Program-made: the position numbers and the translations under genes
Shown here: one piece after another, positions 42,209-52,773 of the stretch
Layout of the letters: each line of letters begins with the position of its first letter
How positions within the stretch are numbered: the stretch's first letter is position 1
Assembly (NCBI GenBank): GCA_001897355.1
Contig: MKST01000007.1
Location: 345,077-409,076 of the forward strand
From: Solirubrobacterales bacterium 67-14
Lineage (GTDB): Bacteria; Actinomycetota; Thermoleophilia; Solirubrobacterales; 70-9
Direction of reading: 5' to 3'
DNA length: 64,000 nucleotides
The notes under the pieces: generated by a model
What the model saw: the letters and a program-made list of their open reading frames with translations, nothing else
Database searches by the model: none
Told to the model about the DNA's origin: nothing

Positions 42209-43600
42209 ATGAGCGATTACGCCACCGACAAGAACACCGAAGTGACCATGGAAGAGATCGTTGCGCTGGCTAAGCGCCGCGGTTTCGTCTTCCCCTCTTC
42301 GGAGATCTACGGCGGCCTCGGTTCGACCTATGACTACGGCCACTACGGGGTGCTGCTCAAGAACAACGTCAAGAACGAGTGGTGGAAGTCGATGCTGGTC
42401 GAGCGTGACGACATCGTCGCTCTCGACTCGGCGATCCTCCAGCACCCCAAGGTCTGGGAGGCCTCCGGCCATCTGGCCGGCTTCACCGACCCGCTGGTCC
42501 AGTGCCTCGGCGAGTGCAAGCGGCGCTGGCGGGAGGATCACCTACGCGAGGCGAACGTCGAGAAGGGCGGGAACTACGACGACCCGATCGTCTGCCCCGA
42601 ATGCGGTGGCGAGCTCTCCCCTCCCCGCAACTTCAACTTGATGTTCGAGACCCACATGGGCCCGGTTGCCGACGACGGCAACGCGGTCTACCTGCGGCCC
42701 GAGACCGCCCAGGGCATCTTCATCAACTTCAAGAACGTCCTCAACTTCGCCCGCAAGAAGCCGCCCTTCGGCATCGCCCAGGTCGGCAAGTCCTTCCGCA
42801 ACGAGATCACCCCGGGCAACTTCATCTTCCGGACCCGCGAGTTCGAGCAGATGGAGATGGAGTTCTTCGTGCCGCCGGCCGACGCCGACAAGTGGTGGGC
42901 GGAATGGGTCGAGATCCGGCACAACTGGTACCTCGAGCTGGGCATCCGCCCCGACTTCCTGATGATCCGCCCCCACGAGTCCGACGAGCTTTCGCACTAC
43001 TCCTCGAAGACCTCGGACGTGGAATATCTCTTCCCGATCGGTTGGTCCGAGCTCGAAGGCATCGCCCACCGCGGCAACTTCGACCTGACCCAGCACCAGG
43101 AGCACTCCGGCGAGAAGCTCGAGTACTTCGACCAGCAGTCCGGCGAGCGATACATCCCCCATGTGATCGAGCCGGCCGCCGGCGCCGACCGCGCCGCCCT
43201 CGCCTTCCTGGTCGACTCCTACCGCGAGGAAGAGGTCGAGGGCCGCAAGCGCACGGTGCTCCAGCTCCACCCCCGGCTCGCCCCGATCAAGGTCGCCGTC
43301 ATGCCGCTATTCAACAAGGAAGGGATGCCGGAGACGGCGCAGGAAATCAACGCCGCGCTGCGCAAGGCCGGCATCCAGACCGAGTACGACACAGGCGGCT
43401 CGATCGGCAAGCGCTACCGCCGTCAGGACGAGATCGGCACCCCCTGGGGCATCACGGTCGACTTCGACACCAAGGACGACGGCCAGGTCACCCTCCGCGA
43501 CCGCGACAGCCTCGAACAGGTCAGGGTCCCGATCGAGGGCCTGCCGGAGTTGATCGCCGGCAAGCTCGCCGAACCCTGGAAGTCTCCCAAGCTGAGCTGA
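42209..43600 (+). CDS. glyS: Glycyl-tRNA synthetase, dimeric class II
   Basis: 463 residues, homodimeric (alpha2) type. The N-terminal GFVFPSSEIYGGLGSTYDYG is diagnostic. Class II motif 2 (FRNEITPGNFIFRTREFEQM) and motif 3 (AGADRAALAFLVDSY) are intact. The insertion has a Cys pair (CLGEC and CPECGG) that may bind zinc. The anticodon-binding domain ends in DRDSLEQVRVPIEGLPELI. It is followed by a 13-bp inverted repeat and the VOC gene. Confidence 0.97.
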   Translation: MSDYATDKNTEVTMEEIVALAKRRGFVFPSSEIYGGLGSTYDYGHYGVLLKNNVKNEWWKSMLVERDDIVALDSAILQHPKVWEASGHLAGFTDPLVQCLGECKRRWREDHLREANVEKGGNYDDPIVCPECGGELSPPRNFNLMFETHMGPVADDGNAVYLRPETAQGIFINFKNVLNFARKKPPFGIAQVGKSFRNEITPGNFIFRTREFEQMEMEFFVPPADADKWWAEWVEIRHNWYLELGIRPDFLMIRPHESDELSHYSSKTSDVEYLFPIGWSELEGIAHRGNFDLTQHQEHSGEKLEYFDQQSGERYIPHVIEPAAGADRAALAFLVDSYREEEVEGRKRTVLQLHPRLAPIKVAVMPLFNKEGMPETAQEINAALRKAGIQTEYDTGGSIGKRYRRQDEIGTPWGITVDFDTKDDGQVTLRDRDSLEQVRVPIEGLPELIAGKLAEPWKSPKLS

Positions 43601-43618
43601 GCAGCCCTTCGGGGCGGC

Positions 43619-43661
43619 GAGGTTGAAGTTACCGCCACATAGAGCGCTTAACTTCAACCTC
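43619..43661. promoter_or_regulatory. Perfect 13-bp inverted repeat between glyS and the VOC gene
   Basis: GAGGTTGAAGTTA (43619-43631) and TAACTTCAACCTC (43649-43661) are perfectly complementary with a 17-base spacer, ending 22 bases before the VOC ATG. It could be an operator for the downstream dioxygenase, a glyS terminator, or both. No T-tract favours the operator reading. Confidence 0.5.
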
Positions 43662-43683
43662 GATGGTTGTCATAGTTCCGTCC

Positions 43684-44544
43684 ATGAGACCCCGGCCAGT
43701 CCAGAGCATCGCGTCTGACGCACTCGCCTACGGGGCGGTTCACCTCGATGTGACCGACCTCGAACGGTCGCTGGTCTTCTGGCGCGACCTGATCGGGATG
43801 ACCGTGCTGGGCTCGGAAGAAGACGGGGCTGTCCGGCTGGGGGTCGTCGAAGGCGAGGCGAAGGTCGAGCTGGTCGTGCTCCACCCCGGTGCCACGCAGC
43901 CGGTGCAGCGCGGCTACTCGGCCCTCTACCACCTGGCGATCCACACCCCCTCAGAAGCCGAGTTCGCCCGTGTCCTGGGACGGCTTTTCGCGGCGCGCTA
44001 CCCGAACGCACCGACCGACCACGTCACCCACTGGGCGACCTACCTCGACGATCCGGATGGGATCAACGTCGAGATCGTCTTCGAGACGATCGACCGGGTG
44101 GACGAGGTCAGCATCGTCGGCGGCCGCCCACAGATCCTCGATTCCGAAGGCCGACACCACGCGATGACCGAGCCGCTCGACCTGGAAGAGGTCTTTTCGT
44201 TCAAGGCCGACGAGGAGATCAGCGGGCCGCTGCCGGCGGGCTGCAGGATCGGCCACATCCACCTCTACGTCGGTGACCTCGACGCGGCCCGGTCCTTCTA
44301 CCAGGAAGTCGGCTTCACCCCGAACATGAACGGCGACGCGATCGGCTTCGCCGACCTTTCGCTGGGAGGCAGCTTCCCCCACCGGATCGCGGTCAACGTC
44401 TGGCAGGGCATCCGCGCGCCCCAGGCGCCGGAGGGCACGGCGGGCATGAAGCACTTCGAGCTCTTCGACCCGAAGGCCGAAGGCGGACCGCGGGAACTGG
44501 TCGATCCCTCGGGCAACCGCCTGATCGTCTCGCCACCCGCTTGA
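43684..44544 (+). CDS. VOC-superfamily ring-cleavage dioxygenase-like protein
   Basis: 286 residues, two vicinal-oxygen-chelate modules (about 15-135 and 185-285). Candidate metal ligands are His in GAVHLDV, Glu in GINVEIVFE, His in GHIHLYVGDL and Glu in MKHFELFD. The layout matches CatE-like catechol 2,3-dioxygenase/glyoxalase proteins. ATG at 43684 (MRPRPVQSIASD) is preferred over the ATG seven codons earlier because homologs begin near the first module. The substrate is probably a catechol or quinone derivative; this is inference. Confidence 0.85.
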   Translation: MRPRPVQSIASDALAYGAVHLDVTDLERSLVFWRDLIGMTVLGSEEDGAVRLGVVEGEAKVELVVLHPGATQPVQRGYSALYHLAIHTPSEAEFARVLGRLFAARYPNAPTDHVTHWATYLDDPDGINVEIVFETIDRVDEVSIVGGRPQILDSEGRHHAMTEPLDLEEVFSFKADEEISGPLPAGCRIGHIHLYVGDLDAARSFYQEVGFTPNMNGDAIGFADLSLGGSFPHRIAVNVWQGIRAPQAPEGTAGMKHFELFDPKAEGGPRELVDPSGNRLIVSPPA

Positions 44545-44595
44545 ACTGGCGGTCCTCGCCCAGCGGACATCGGGCGTCGCTGGGATAGTGGGGCC

Positions 44596-45678
44596 GTGAG
44601 ATCGCTTCTCGATCAGCGTCTTTCGACCCTCCGATTCGCGTCGCTCAGGATCGTCCAGATCTGCGTGGCGGCCGGAGCCGCCTGGCTGATCGCGACCCGG
44701 ATCGTCGGCCACTACGAGCCGTTCTTCGCTCCGATCTCGGTCGTCCTCGTGCTCGGGCTGGCAATCGAGCGCCGCGGCCGGCGCGCCTACGAGGTCGCGG
44801 TCGGCGTCGCGCTGGGCATCGCGATAGCCGACTTGATCGTGCTGGCGCTGGGCACCGGCACCTGGCAGCTGATGCTGGTCATCGGCCTGGCGATGTCGGC
44901 CGCGGTGCTCTCGGGCGGTGGGGTGATGCTGGTCAACCAGGCCGCGGTCTCGGGGGTGCTGGTCGCCACCCTGCCGGCCCCCGACCTGGTCGACACCACC
45001 CATCGTTTCGTCGATGCGCTGATCGGCGGCGGCGTCGCCCTGACCGCCAACGCGATCACGCCCGTCGAGCCGGTGCGCCTGGTGCGCCGCCACCTCCAGC
45101 CGCTACTCTCGCGGCTCTCGGGGACCCTGGTGGACATCGCCGACGCACTCGACCACGACAGCCACGAGGAGATCGTCGCCGCGCTCGAACGGGCCCGGGG
45201 CCTCGACCCCGCGGTCCGGGAGATGAAGATCGCAGTCGAGGCGAGTCAGGAGACGATCTCCCTCGCCCCCACCCGCCGACGATTCCGGGGCCGGGTCGAC
45301 CGCCTGGCCGCGGCAGCCGAGCCGATCGACCTGATGATCCGCAACACGCGGGTGCTGGCCCGCGGCTGCCAGCGGGCGATCGACCTCGACGAGCACATCC
45401 CGCCGGTGGTGGCCGACGCGATCCGGGACCTGGCGACCTCGGTGTCCAGGCTGGACAGCCACCTCGGCGGCGCGCCGGCCCGCTCGACCGCACGTGAAGC
45501 CGCCCTCCGGGCCGCGGCGAAAGCGACCGCCGCCTTGGAGGAAACCTCAAACCTCTCGGTCAGCGTGATCGTCGGCCAGGTACGCTCGGCGGCGACCGAC
45601 CTGTTGCTCAGCCTGGGGATGTCACACGACGACGCGCTGGAGCAGGTCCGCACGGCCCGGGAGAAGCTCGGGGTCTGA
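44596..45678 (+). CDS. FUSC-family (aromatic acid exporter-like) membrane protein
   Basis: 360 residues from GTG. Roughly six helices fill residues 15-160 (VAAGAAWLIATRI, PISVVLVLGLAIERRGRRA, GVMLVNQAAVSGVLVATL). A cytoplasmic helical domain follows (160-360). The pattern fits FUSC/ArAE_1-like exporters of aromatic acids. It follows the VOC dioxygenase-like gene at 51 bases, and the pair may deal with aromatic compounds (inference). Confidence 0.82.
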   Translation: MRSLLDQRLSTLRFASLRIVQICVAAGAAWLIATRIVGHYEPFFAPISVVLVLGLAIERRGRRAYEVAVGVALGIAIADLIVLALGTGTWQLMLVIGLAMSAAVLSGGGVMLVNQAAVSGVLVATLPAPDLVDTTHRFVDALIGGGVALTANAITPVEPVRLVRRHLQPLLSRLSGTLVDIADALDHDSHEEIVAALERARGLDPAVREMKIAVEASQETISLAPTRRRFRGRVDRLAAAAEPIDLMIRNTRVLARGCQRAIDLDEHIPPVVADAIRDLATSVSRLDSHLGGAPARSTAREAALRAAAKATAALEETSNLSVSVIVGQVRSAATDLLLSLGMSHDDALEQVRTAREKLGV

Positions 45679-45824
45679 CCGGCTCCGGATTTCGGCCCCG
45701 GATACGCCCGAAAAAGTTTTAACGCGGGCCTGATTCAGACCGCAACCCTTTCCCCGCTGCTCGGTTATAGAGGCAGTCCGCATGCCAGGGAGGGATGCAC
45801 GGCAGGGACTGACAGAAGCAGGGG

Positions 45825-45853
45825 AGGCGGTGAGGCCCTAGGCCTCGCCGCCT
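45825..45853 (-). terminator. Terminator hairpin downstream of typA
   Basis: Minus-strand arms AGGCGGCGAGGCC and GGCCTCACCGCCT form a 13-base stem with one mismatch and a 3-base loop, five bases past the typA stop. The rest of the 180-base gap to the FUSC gene shows no recognisable feature. Confidence 0.6.
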
Positions 45854-45858
45854 TGCAT

Positions 45859-47691
45859 CTAGCGGGAGAGGTTCTTGATCTTCCGGGCCGCTTTGACCCG
45901 GTCGTTCTTGTCGAGCTCGACCTTGCGCAGCCGGATCGATTCCGGGGTGATCTCGACGCATTCGTCGGAGCGCAGGAACTCGATCGCCGACTCCAACGTG
46001 AGCGGCTTCGGCGGGGTCAGGCGGACCAGGACGTCCGAGGTGGAGGAGCGCATGTTGGTCAGCTGCTTCTCCTTGACCGCGTTGACGTCGAGGTCATTGG
46101 CCCGGGCGTGCTCGCCGACGATCATGCCCTCGTAGACGTCCTCACCCGGCCCGACGAACATCGCCCCGCGTTCCTGCAGGCCGAAGAGCGCGAAGCTGGC
46201 GGTCGCACCCTGGCGGTCGGCGACCAGCGAGCCGGTCGCTCGGGTCGTGATCTCCCCCGCCCACGGCTCCCAGCCCTCGAAGATGTGATGGAGGATGCCG
46301 GTGCCACGGGTCTCGGTCAGGAACTCGGTCCGGAAACCGACCAGGCCGCGGGCCGGGATCACGTAATCCAGGCGAGTCCAGGAATCGGACTGGGCGACCA
46401 TGTTCTCCATCCGCCCCTTGCGGGCAGCCAGCAGCTGGGTGACCTGGCCGACATGCTCCTCCGGCACGTCGATGACCAGCCTTTCCATCGGCTCGAGGGT
46501 CTCGCCGCCCTCCTCCCGGGTCAGTACCCGGGGCTGGCCGGCGGTCAGTTCGAAGCCCTCGCGACGCATCATCTCCAGCAGCACCACCAGCTGCAGCTCG
46601 CCCCGGCCCTGAACCTCCCAGGCGTCGGGGCGCTCGGTCGGCAGCACGCGGATCGCCACGTTGCCGAGCAGCTCCTGGTCGAGCCGGCTCTGGATCTGAC
46701 GGGCCGTCACCTTGTCCCCCTCTCGGCCGGCCAGGGGCGAGGTGTTGATCCCGACCACGATCGAGAGCGAAGGTTCGTCGACCTCGATCACCGGCATCGG
46801 CCGGGGATCATCGGGGTCGGAAAGCGTTTCGCCGATCGTCACCTCCGGGATCCCGGCCACCGCGATGATCTCGCCCGGCCCGGCCTCCTTGGCGGAAACC
46901 CGCTCCAGCGCCTCGGTCACGAAGAGCTCGGACACATTGGCCCGTTCGACGCTGCCATCGGCCCGGCACCAGGAGACCGGCGCGCCGGCCTTGATCGTGC
47001 CCTGCATCACCCGGCAGAGGGCCAGTCGGCCGAGGTAAGGCGAGGCGTCGAGATTGGTCACCCAGGCCTGGAGCGGATGCCCCTCCTCGTATTCGGGGGC
47101 GGGGATGTGCTCGACCATCAGGTCCAAGAGCGGCTTCAGGTCCTCCCCTTCGACCCCTTCCTCCAGCGAGGCCCAGCCGTCCTTGCCGTTGGTGTAGACG
47201 ATCGGGAACTCGATCTGCTCACCGTCCGCGCCGAGGTCCATGAAGAGCTCGTAGACCTCGTCCACGACCTCGCCGATCCGCGCGTCCGGGCGGTCTACCT
47301 TGTTGACCACGAGGATCACCGGCAGACCGGCTTCCAGCGCCTTGCCCAGCACGAAGCGGGTCTGCGGTAACGGGCCTTCCGACGCGTCGACCAGCAGCAC
47401 GACCCCGTCGACCATGGTCAGGCCGCGTTCGACCTCGCCACCGAAGTCGGCGTGGCCGGGGGTGTCGATGATGTTCAGCTTGACGTCGCCGTAACGGACC
47501 GCGGTGTTCTTGGCGAGGATCGTGATGCCCTTCTCGCGCTCGAGGTCCATCGAGTCCATGACCCGTTCGTTTACGTCCTGCCCCTGCCGGAAAGCACCGG
47601 ACTGCCAGAGCATCGCGTCAACGAGCGTGGTTTTGCCATGGTCGACATGCGCGACGATGGCCACATTTCTTATGTCATCCCTGCGAGCCAA
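45859..47691 (-). CDS. typA: Ribosome-associated GTPase TypA/BipA
   Basis: 610 residues. Translation-factor GTPase motifs: G1 AHVDHGKT (14-21), G2 region [18 protein letters not shown]3 [12 protein letters not shown]4 NKVDRPDA and G5 [14 protein letters not shown] [14 protein letters not shown]-like domains and the TypA-specific C-terminus ([20 protein letters not shown]) complete it. It assists ribosome assembly and growth under cold or stress. The ATG at 47691 opens [15 protein letters not shown]. Confidence 0.97.
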   Translation of the reverse strand: MARRDDIRNVAIVAHVDHGKTTLVDAMLWQSGAFRQGQDVNERVMDSMDLEREKGITILAKNTAVRYGDVKLNIIDTPGHADFGGEVERGLTMVDGVVLLVDASEGPLPQTRFVLGKALEAGLPVILVVNKVDRPDARIGEVVDEVYELFMDLGADGEQIEFPIVYTNGKDGWASLEEGVEGEDLKPLLDLMVEHIPAPEYEEGHPLQAWVTNLDASPYLGRLALCRVMQGTIKAGAPVSWCRADGSVERANVSELFVTEALERVSAKEAGPGEIIAVAGIPEVTIGETLSDPDDPRPMPVIEVDEPSLSIVVGINTSPLAGREGDKVTARQIQSRLDQELLGNVAIRVLPTERPDAWEVQGRGELQLVVLLEMMRREGFELTAGQPRVLTREEGGETLEPMERLVIDVPEEHVGQVTQLLAARKGRMENMVAQSDSWTRLDYVIPARGLVGFRTEFLTETRGTGILHHIFEGWEPWAGEITTRATGSLVADRQGATASFALFGLQERGAMFVGPGEDVYEGMIVGEHARANDLDVNAVKEKQLTNMRSSTSDVLVRLTPPKPLTLESAIEFLRSDECVEITPESIRLRKVELDKNDRVKAARKIKNLSR

Positions 47692-47950
47692 AGGGTTCGG
47701 GAGTCTATAGAGATTCGGGCAACGCGCCCAGGAACCACCAGCCGCCCGCTGACCTTCGTCGACAGCCGGAAACGGCAGCTCAAGTACGTGAGTACGATCG
47801 CGGCCATTCCCGGCTTTACTCCTCGGCAGCGAACGGCTGGAGGCCCCTGTGCACGACCCGCTGAAAGTTGGTTCTCGCGAACCGCGCTAACCGTCGGGCA
47901 GCAGAGGACCGACCAATTCTGCAGGGTTCGGGTCGGGGGTGTCCTACCGG
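47692..47950. other. Upstream region of typA; no recognisable gene
   Basis: 259 bases between the typA start and the stop of the next minus-strand gene. No ORF with coding character, tRNA, riboswitch motif or strong hairpin was recognised. It presumably holds the typA promoter. Confidence 0.5.
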
Positions 47951-48409
47951 CTACTCGCCTACGGGAGTTCCGTTGGTCTGGGCGCTCTCGGTTGAAGTCG
48001 TCGAGGTGTAGACGAATTCCTCTTCGGCGCCGAAGATCGCGTCGAGCAGGCTCTTGCGGGCCGATTCGCTGAACGCGAGGACCAGGCCGCCGGTGATGAT
48101 CCCGACGAAGAGCAGCTTGCGGATCGGGTGGCGCTTCTTCTTGGCCGGCGCCTTGAGGCGGTCGGCCGCGTCACGCAGAGAATCGGCGGCGCTCTGGAGC
48201 TCCTTCTTGACCCGCTTGTCCTGGGTCACCGACTCGACCGCGGAAGAGCGGTTCGACTGGATCCGCTGCAGCGCCTTGCGGCCCGCCAATGCGGCGGCGA
48301 TCAGGCTGGCGCGAAGCTCTTCGTCCTCGATCAGGCGGCGCACATGCTGGTTGTCACGCGCCGTTGAATAGGCCCTGGAGGCCCTGCCCGAGATGTTTTC
48401 TGTACCCAT
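47951..48409 (-). CDS. Basic protein with one central helix (YtxH-like)
   Basis: 152 residues from ATG at 48409 with GAGGAG upstream. An Arg/Gln-rich helical N-terminus (LRASLIAAALAGRKALQRIQ), a Lys patch (APAKKKRHPIRK), one transmembrane helix (LLFVGIITGGLVLAF) and a Thr/Ser/Glu tail. Overall shape resembles YtxH/DUF-type stress membrane proteins, but no firm family match. It lies 94 bases downstream of lon on the same strand. Confidence 0.65.
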   Translation of the reverse strand: MGTENISGRASRAYSTARDNQHVRRLIEDEELRASLIAAALAGRKALQRIQSNRSSAVESVTQDKRVKKELQSAADSLRDAADRLKAPAKKKRHPIRKLLFVGIITGGLVLAFSESARKSLLDAIFGAEEEFVYTSTTSTESAQTNGTPVGE

Positions 48410-48503
48410 GTGCTCCTCGCTCGTCCGATGGTTGTGCTTTTCGAGAATACCGGTACCCCGGTTCAAACAACAAAACCGGCGTCGCCACCCGGGCGGTCGC
48501 CGG

Positions 48504-50913
<2,410 letters not shown>

Positions 50914-50921
<8 letters not shown>

Positions 50922-51381
50922 CGATCACACGCCCTTTGCGGGTTCGGTCGACCGGCACCTTCCGGGTCACTTCGCCTTCCTCGCGGAGCGGCAGCTCGAC
51001 CCTGAGCACGCCGTCGTCATAGGTGGCGGTCGCCCGTTCCGAATCGACGTCGACCTGAAGTTCGACCACGTGGCGGAAGGGGCCGGTCGGAATCTCGACC
51101 TGCTGGTAGACCCGACCCTCGGTTTCCTGGACCGGACGCTCGCCGACGATCGTGAGCTGCCGCCCGCTGACCTCGATCCCGACCGAGGCCAGGTCGATCC
51201 CCGAGAGGTCACACTTGACCACCGCGCGCTGCGGATCGCCGCTGTAGTAGACGTCGACGTTGGGCGAGAAACCGCTCGCCCTCCGGCTGATGTAAGTGGT
51301 GCGGCCCCAGGTGCCGCTCAGCATCTCGTCCATTTCCCGTCGCATGCGGGCGAAGTTGGCGAAGAGGTCACGTTCAGACAT
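50914..51381 (-). CDS. Small heat shock protein, Hsp20/alpha-crystallin family
   Basis: 155 residues. The alpha-crystallin domain (about 40-135) has PNVDVYYSGDPQRAVVKCDL, GRQLTIVGERP and the C-terminal DDGVLRVELPL. It holds unfolding proteins for refolding or degradation. It overlaps lon, the likely partner for clearance of its clients. The start ATG at 51381 (MSERDLFANFARM) is preceded by a short AT-richer stretch. Confidence 0.94.
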
Positions 51382-51431
51382 GGCTTCGAAGCTTAATAAG
51401 GGTTGCTCGCCGGCTCAAATCGCGGGATGGG

Positions 51432-52223
51432 TCAAACCTCGATCTCGAGGCCTTCGCTGGCGACCTGGATCGGCCCGCCGTAGGTCGAACTGGCCTGGCC
51501 GAGCGCCCACTCGGGGTCGAGCTCGTCGGAGATGTGGGTCAACATCAGCTGTTTCGCACCGGCCCGCTCGGCGTGTTCCCCCGCCTCGGAGGGGGTCAGG
51601 TGCCCGCGGATGCCGGTGCGCTCCGGGCGTGGCAGGGTCGCCTCGGCGATCAGCAGGTCCGCCCCCTCGGCGAACTCGACCAAGGCCTGGTTCGGGCAGC
51701 AGTCCGCCCCGTAGACGATCCGGCCCTCGCCCGACCCGGTCACCGACATGGCGAAGGTCGTGACGTAGTGGGGGACTTCGCGGAAGCTGATGGTCAGCGG
51801 GCCGACCTCGATCGAACCAGCCGGGTCGTACTCATGCGGCTCGAAGGCTTGCTCGAAGTGGCGGCCGAGGTTCCAGGAGCCGTCGAGGTCATCGAGGAAC
51901 TGATGCGAGCCGGGCGGGCCGAAGAGCTTCGGCCGGGCCGGCGCATCCGTTCCCGGCCAGGGATCGATCGGCACCGGCTGCTGGCGCGGGGCGAAGCGGA
52001 GCGCGAAGCCGAAGGGGATCAAGTCGGCGAAATGATCGGCGTGGAGATGCGAGATCACGACCGCGTCGAGGTCGACGTAGTCGTGGTACTTGCGCAGCTT
52101 GCCGAACACGCCGTTGCCGCAATCGAGCAGGACCGCGGTATCGCCTTCGGTGACCAGATAGCCGCTACAGGCACCGTCTGCGTCCTGCCAGGCAGGGGAC
52201 TTGCCGAGAACGGTGAGCTTCAT
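51432..52223 (-). CDS. MBL-fold metal-dependent hydrolase (RNase Z/phosphodiesterase-like)
   Basis: 263 residues. The metallo-beta-lactamase motif is ISHLHADHFADL, followed by YGADCCPN with metal Asp and LTHIS near the C-terminus with the last His. An N-terminal MKLTVLGKSPAWQDADGACS is typical of actinobacterial relatives near lon and rbn. The substrate could be a cyclic nucleotide, phosphodiester or RNA; unassigned. It sits 51 bases upstream of hsp20-lon on the same strand. Confidence 0.88.
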   Translation of the reverse strand: MKLTVLGKSPAWQDADGACSGYLVTEGDTAVLLDCGNGVFGKLRKYHDYVDLDAVVISHLHADHFADLIPFGFALRFAPRQQPVPIDPWPGTDAPARPKLFGPPGSHQFLDDLDGSWNLGRHFEQAFEPHEYDPAGSIEVGPLTISFREVPHYVTTFAMSVTGSGEGRIVYGADCCPNQALVEFAEGADLLIAEATLPRPERTGIRGHLTPSEAGEHAERAGAKQLMLTHISDELDPEWALGQASSTYGGPIQVASEGLEIEV

Positions 52224-52280
52224 GGCCAGCTACCGAATCCATTCATCAGCCGGATGCTACTCCGGCCTACAGGACCGGGG

Positions 52281-52505
52281 TCAGCCAAACGCCGGGTCGG
52301 TACCAGCTTTGCGTTTAGGACCAACTTCCCGATCGGCCCAGCGTGGGGGGCGGAGGAGGAGCATCGGCTGACGGGGCGGGACGAGGCCCTCCGGGCGGCT
52401 TTCGCGGAAGGTGCCGCAGGGCTCTTCGAGGTCCAGCGCGCAGAGCATCTTCTGGCGGAAATAACAATCTTCGCAGGAGGGGGATTTCTTCTTCGGCCGA
52501 GCCAC
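52281..52505 (-). CDS. Small Cys-rich protein of unknown function
   Basis: 74 residues from GTG at 52505 (a TTG at 52523 is the alternative). It contains CEDCYFRQKMLCALDLEEPC, four Cys spaced C-x2-C-x7-C-x7-C, followed by a Pro/Arg-rich LVPPRQPMLLLRPPR. The Cys pattern suggests a zinc or Fe-S site. The protein looks like a short conserved Thermoleophilia family, though that is from memory of similar sequences. No function is proposed. It is the first minus-strand gene before the MBL hydrolase, 57 bases away. Confidence 0.6.
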   Translation of the reverse strand: MARPKKKSPSCEDCYFRQKMLCALDLEEPCGTFRESRPEGLVPPRQPMLLLRPPRWADREVGPKRKAGTDPAFG

Positions 52506-52612
52506 TGCCGGGCATCCAAGCAAGACCGGAAGGATCGGGTCGGCGGCGTTTCCGCAAATCGCAGGATTCTTGATTCACAACTCTGCAACAACCCCCCATT
52601 TTGCGGAGCGGC

Positions 52613-52725
52613 ATAAGGAGTCGGGCGGGGTCCGACCCAGACATAAGGAAGTCGGGCGGGGTCCGACCCGCCCTCCACGAGAAACCCGCCGACCCACAGA
52701 AACAACGAATGGATGGGCCGGCTCC
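52613..52725 (-). repeat. Dispersed hairpin repeat, copy F, with a duplicated 3' hairpin
   Basis: Minus-strand reading: stem GCCGGCCCA (52714-52722) with TGGGTCGGC (52688-52696), one G-U pair, loop start CCATTCGTT. Then comes GGGTTTCTCGTGGAGGGCGG and the hairpin GGCGGGTCGGACCCCGCCC, whose right half plus CGACTNCTTATG is present twice in tandem. It lies upstream of the secreted GDPD fusion. Confidence 0.78.
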
Positions 52726-52773
52726 GATCGAGGCGATGCCGGCGGCTATCCTTGCCTAGGAGGAGTACGTCGA

